A stretch of DNA of 64,000 bases from Thalassobaculum sp965228445 (GTDB taxonomy: Bacteria > Pseudomonadota > Alphaproteobacteria > Thalassobaculales > Thalassobaculaceae), in assembly GCA_965228445.1 (NCBI GenBank), contig OZ245813.1, positions 2,356,001 through 2,420,000 on the forward strand. The letters are read 5' to 3'. The notes beneath the pieces are model-generated. The model had not been told where the DNA came from. It was given only the letters and a program-made list of their open reading frames with translations, and did not search any database. Numbering within the stretch: the stretch's first letter is position 1; each line of letters begins with the position of its first letter. Of this stretch, positions 61,470 to 64,000 are shown piece by piece. The position numbers and the translations under genes are program-made.

Positions 61470-61637
61470 GTGCGGGTCGACGACGTGGACACCCACCACG
61501 CCCGCGCCAAGGCCGCCGGCGCGAAGGTCGTCAGCGCACCGGCGGACAAGGCATATGGCGCGCGGGACTACTCGGCCCGCGATCCCGAGGGGCGTCTCTG
61601 GTCGTTCGGCACTTACGATCCGTTCGCCGAGGGCTGA
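61470..61637 (+). pseudogene. C-terminal half of a VOC (glyoxalase) protein
   Basis: A 55-residue frame from GTG 61470 with a good GAGGAGG site reads VRVDDVDTHHARAKAAGAKV, then YGARDYSARDPEGRLWSFGT and ends PFAEG. This is the second half of a VOC/bleomycin-resistance-like fold (helix plus final strands, with the RDPEG turn); the N-terminal beta-alpha-beta half is missing upstream, where another gene ends. It is most likely a remnant of a deleted gene, although a ribosome site suggests it could still be expressed as a half-domain. Confidence 0.65.
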
Positions 61638-61645
61638 GGCCCGGG

Positions 61646-62557
61646 TCAGCCGTCCTTCGGCTCCGGCAGTTCGATCCCGGCCAGCTTCTGGAACACCTTG
61701 ATCACCGCGCTGTCGTCCTCGCGCCCGAGGCCGGCGGCCGCGGCGGCCAGGAACTGCTGGTGCGCCGCGGCGGTCAGCGGCAGCGGGAAGGTGTGCCGCT
61801 TGCCGGTCTCCAGCACGATGCCGAGGTCCTTCACGAAGATGTCCACCGCGCTCTTCGGCGCATAGTCCCCCTCCAGGATATGCGGCACACGGTTGTTGAA
61901 CATCCAGGAGGCGCCGGCGGAGTTGGAGATCACCTCGAACAGGGTGTGCGGATCAACGCCGGCGCGCACGCCCAGCGCCACCGCCTCGCAGGCGGCGGCG
62001 ATGTGCACGCCGGCGAGAAGCTGGTTGATGGTCTTCACCGAGGAACCGATGCCGTGGGCCGCGCCCAGCCGGTAAACCTTCTTGGCGATGGCGTCGAGCA
62101 CCGGCTGAGCCAGGTCGAAGGCGACATCCGGGCCGGAGCCCATGATCGAGAGTTCGCCCGCATTGGCCCCGACCGCACCGCCGGAGACCGGGCCGTCGAT
62201 CATGTAGATGCCGCGGTCGGACAGATCCTGGCCGATGGCGACCGCCTCGGAGGCCGGGACCGTGGCGCTGGCGATGACGACGGAGTCCGGGTGCATGGCC
62301 TCGGCCGCGCCCGCGTCGGCGAACAGCACGCCCCGCGTCTGCTCGGCATTGACCACCAGCACGATGGCGACGTCGACGTTCTTGCCGAGCTCCCAGGGGC
62401 TGGTGGCCCAGTGCCCGCCGATCTCCTCCAGGTCGCCGCGCCGGGTATCGACCACGTCGCAGCCCCAGGTCTCGATCCCCGCCCGTCGCAGCGAGCGGGC
62501 CACACCCATTCCCATGGAGCCGAGGCCAATCACCCCGGCGCTGATGCTCTCGGTCAT
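61646..62557 (-). CDS. NAD(P)-dependent beta-hydroxyacid dehydrogenase, L-threonate dehydrogenase-like
   Basis: 303 residues of the HIBADH family. N-terminal Rossmann motif GVIGLGSMGMGVA; substrate signature DGPVSGGAVGANAGELSIMGSG at ~123; catalytic Lys in SSVKTINQLLAGVH at ~172. The NQLLAGVHIAAACEAVALG helix is close to LtnD (L-threonate dehydrogenase), but other hydroxy acids are possible. ATG 62557 has GGGAGGAAAG. No 2-oxo-tetronate kinase or OtnC-type gene adjacent; a class II aldolase gene lies 8 kb to the left. It is followed by the half-VOC sequence on the other strand. Confidence 0.87.
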   Translation of the reverse strand: MTESISAGVIGLGSMGMGVARSLRRAGIETWGCDVVDTRRGDLEEIGGHWATSPWELGKNVDVAIVLVVNAEQTRGVLFADAGAAEAMHPDSVVIASATVPASEAVAIGQDLSDRGIYMIDGPVSGGAVGANAGELSIMGSGPDVAFDLAQPVLDAIAKKVYRLGAAHGIGSSVKTINQLLAGVHIAAACEAVALGVRAGVDPHTLFEVISNSAGASWMFNNRVPHILEGDYAPKSAVDIFVKDLGIVLETGKRHTFPLPLTAAAHQQFLAAAAAGLGREDDSAVIKVFQKLAGIELPEPKDG

Positions 62558-62618
62558 GCTTTCCTCCCTTGGCCGGTCCGCCCCTGTCGGCACCCCGCCT
62601 TCCGGCAGGAGTTTGTCC

Positions 62619-63461
62619 TCAGGAGAAGACTTCGTACAGGCGCAGGAACATACGCACCGCCGTCACGCCCAGGAACAGGGCAAAGGCGCGCCGCAGCCAC
62701 ACCCGGTTCAGCCTGTGGGCGATCGCCGCGCCATAGGGCGCCATGAAGGAGGAGAGCGGGAAGATCAGCAGGAAGCCGACGATGTTGATGAAGCCGATTG
62801 ACAGCGGCGGCCGGTCCTCCACGCCCCAGCCGGCGATGGTGAAGCCGATGACGCCGGGGATCGCGATCGGCAGCCCGAGCGCCGCCGCGGTGCCGACCGC
62901 GCGGTGAATCGGGAAGTTGAAGGCCGACAGGGTCGGCACCGACAGGGTGCCGCCGCCGATGCCCATGGTCACGGAGAAGCCGCCGATGAAGAACGACATG
63001 ATGGCGTTCTTCACCTTCGACACCGGCAGGCTGTCGGCGATCTTGAGGCCGTCGCGGCTGGCCATGTTGATGGCCACGAGCGTGGCGATCACGGCGAAGA
63101 TCGCGGTCAGCATCCAGCTCTTGAACTGGCCGGCCAGGATCGTGCCGATGACGGCGCCGATGAAGGCCCATACCGCCCAGACCTTGAGAAGATCGACGTC
63201 CACGTTGCCCTTCTTCCAGTGCGCCCGCATGGACATGATGGATGTCGGGATGATCGTCGCCAGCGAGGTGCCGACGGCCACGTGCATCGCCCATTCCTGC
63301 GGCAGGTGGAGCACGCCGAACAGGTTGAACAGCACCGGGACGATCACGATGCCGCCGCCGACGCCGAGCAGACCGGCGAGCAGGCCGGCGACCGCGCCGG
63401 TGAACAGGAGGACGAGGATGGACGGGATGTAGCCGACGAGATCGCCGCCGAATTCAGCCAT
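62619..63461 (-). CDS. TauE/SafE family sulfite/anion exporter-like permease
   Basis: 280 residues with about eight transmembrane helices in the TauE/SafE layout: residues ~10-50 AVAGLLAGLLGVGGGIVIVP, which is the first conserved GxGGG motif, and a second copy SVTMGIGGGTLSVPTL near 175. The inner face contains charged AHWKKGNVD. Start ATG 63461 (MAEFGGDLVGY); a long upstream in-frame extension is not protein-like. It may export sulfite, sulfoacetate or other small anions; no sulfur-metabolism gene is adjacent. The dehydrogenase gene lies 61 bases downstream, same direction. Confidence 0.9.
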   Translation of the reverse strand: MAEFGGDLVGYIPSILVLLFTGAVAGLLAGLLGVGGGIVIVPVLFNLFGVLHLPQEWAMHVAVGTSLATIIPTSIMSMRAHWKKGNVDVDLLKVWAVWAFIGAVIGTILAGQFKSWMLTAIFAVIATLVAINMASRDGLKIADSLPVSKVKNAIMSFFIGGFSVTMGIGGGTLSVPTLSAFNFPIHRAVGTAAALGLPIAIPGVIGFTIAGWGVEDRPPLSIGFINIVGFLLIFPLSSFMAPYGAAIAHRLNRVWLRRAFALFLGVTAVRMFLRLYEVFS

Positions 63462-63771
63462 GGGGAGGGTACTCCGAAGAAGAAGGCGGGTGATCCCTAC
63501 ACCGGGACAGGCGGGGAATAAAGTCCGCAAGACGCAGCACCCCGGTCGCGGCGCCGCGGTGGATCCTGACTTTCTCCAGAAAGACGGTGGTGGACGGCCG
63601 GCCGTCTGCCTCATGTCCCCCTCCTTTCCGTCCTCCCGGCGAAAGTCGGGATCCACGCCGGACCAGAACCGCCCGGTGATCGCCGCCGCCTTGCCGAAGA
63701 CCTCACGCAATGGTGTGTTCGTGCCGATCCGCCGCTGCCGTAAGAGGAGGGACCCGGCTGCGGAGGCTGAC
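63462..63771. other. 310-bp intergenic region with element A8
   Basis: Between the divergent permease and DUF302-like genes, so it carries both promoters. The left arm of A8 is GTGGATCCTGACTTTC (63559-63574) and the right GAAAGTCGGGATCCAC (63641-63656), 15 of 16 bases inverted. No gene recognised. Confidence 0.6.
63559..63656. repeat. Intergenic palindromic element A8
   Basis: Inverted arms described for the surrounding region, with a local CCCGGCGAAAGTCGGG hairpin on the right side. GGATCCAC and the CCCGG-type stem are shared with A2, A5 and A7. Confidence 0.75.
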
Positions 63772-64000
63772 ATGCGTGCCCTGGTTCTCTTCCTGCTCCT
63801 GGCCATCGCGCCGGTCGCCGCAAGCGCCTCGTCCGACGTCACCGCGACCGTGGAGACCGGCAGGCCCTTCGCCGCCTATGTCGAGGCGCTGCCGACGGCG
63901 ATCACCGGGAACGGCTTCAACATCGTCGGGATCGCCTGCGCGACCTGCGCCATCCGGAGCGCCTTCGGAGAGGCGGTGCCCGGCAATCGGGTCTTCCTGT
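63772..64000 (+). CDS. Exported DUF302-like protein (3' part outside window)
   Basis: The first 76 residues are visible: a Sec signal peptide (MRALVLFLLLAIAPVAASAS) and a mature start TVETGRPFAAYVEALPTAIT followed by NGFNIVGIACATCAIRSAFG. The helix before NGFNIVG is the pattern of the DUF302 family, whose members may bind haem or small ligands. The two Cys in ACATC are unusual and could bind a metal. ATG 63772 has GGAGG eight bases upstream. Cut at the window end, so identification is partial. Confidence 0.6.
   Translation, partial: MRALVLFLLLAIAPVAASASSDVTATVETGRPFAAYVEALPTAITGNGFNIVGIACATCAIRSAFGEAVPGNRVFL

Overview
This is a high-GC (clearly above 60% G+C) bacterial chromosome segment with 58 supported protein genes, no rRNA or tRNA that I could recognise, no CRISPR array and no integrase or transposase. 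The gene set points to an alphaproteobacterium of the Rhodospirillales type: a class I lysyl-tRNA synthetase, large TRAP transporters, a protocatechuate branch, PF07310-type PAS proteins, a corrinoid/DUF1638 cluster, and many hairpin-type intergenic repeats. This placement is inferred from gene content only.

Layout. 0-4.4 kb: class I LysRS (cut by the window edge), MarR regulator, AspRS and a 532-residue orphan protein. 4.4-12.4 kb: a Tat-exported TRAP binding protein with two oversized TRAP permeases, a strong terminator, then pcaD-pcaH-pcaG (protocatechuate ring cleavage), ending in a bidirectional terminator. 12.4-15.6 kb: cold shock protein, DEAD-box helicase, glucokinase. 15.6-23.9 kb: dimethylglycine/sarcosine dehydrogenase-type flavoprotein, a second DAO flavoprotein, TetR regulator, and a leftward group of SDR, PLP aminotransferase, MetA-type homoserine O-acetyltransferase and an NTF2-like protein. 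24-33.4 kb: class D beta-lactamase, RraA-like lyase divergent from a glutamine-synthetase-like ligase, serine hydrolase, serine-glyoxylate aminotransferase, DUF1330, dienelactone hydrolase and a methyltransferase-fold protein, interspersed with a paired repeat family. 33.4-39.9 kb: pyruvate kinase, EamA exporter, thiolase, PAS protein, glycerate 2-kinase and a second RraA-like gene. 40-45.1 kb: the most unusual part, a corrinoid protein/DUF1638/'virulence factor' operon beside an AmmeMemoRadiSam radical SAM enzyme that diverges from a fused Memo-AMMECR1 protein, then a second PAS protein. 45.1-54.5 kb: gamma-glutamyltransferase, secreted orphan, PuuB-like flavoprotein, orphan iron-type ABC permease, LepA, PhyH-type dioxygenase and class II aldolase. 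54.6-64 kb: globin-coupled chemoreceptor, TetR with an SRPBCC-VOC fusion, large catalase, FemAB/GNAT-like protein, small membrane protein, half-VOC fragment, L-threonate-dehydrogenase-like enzyme, TauE/SafE permease and the start of a DUF302-like protein.

Working together. Several genes could serve catabolism of N-methylated amines and one-carbon units (sarcosine/dimethylglycine oxidoreductases, corrinoid operon, GS-like ligase, GGT, PuuB-like oxidase, serine-glyoxylate aminotransferase and glycerate kinase), although they are not one operon. The TRAP system next to pcaDHG suggests uptake and cleavage of an aromatic or 2-oxo acid.

Two families of dispersed palindromic intergenic elements (A, eight loci; B, six copies in three inverted pairs at 27.7-33.4 kb) are the main non-coding structure. 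Two of the B pairs are next to decayed ~19-25 bp tandem repeats.
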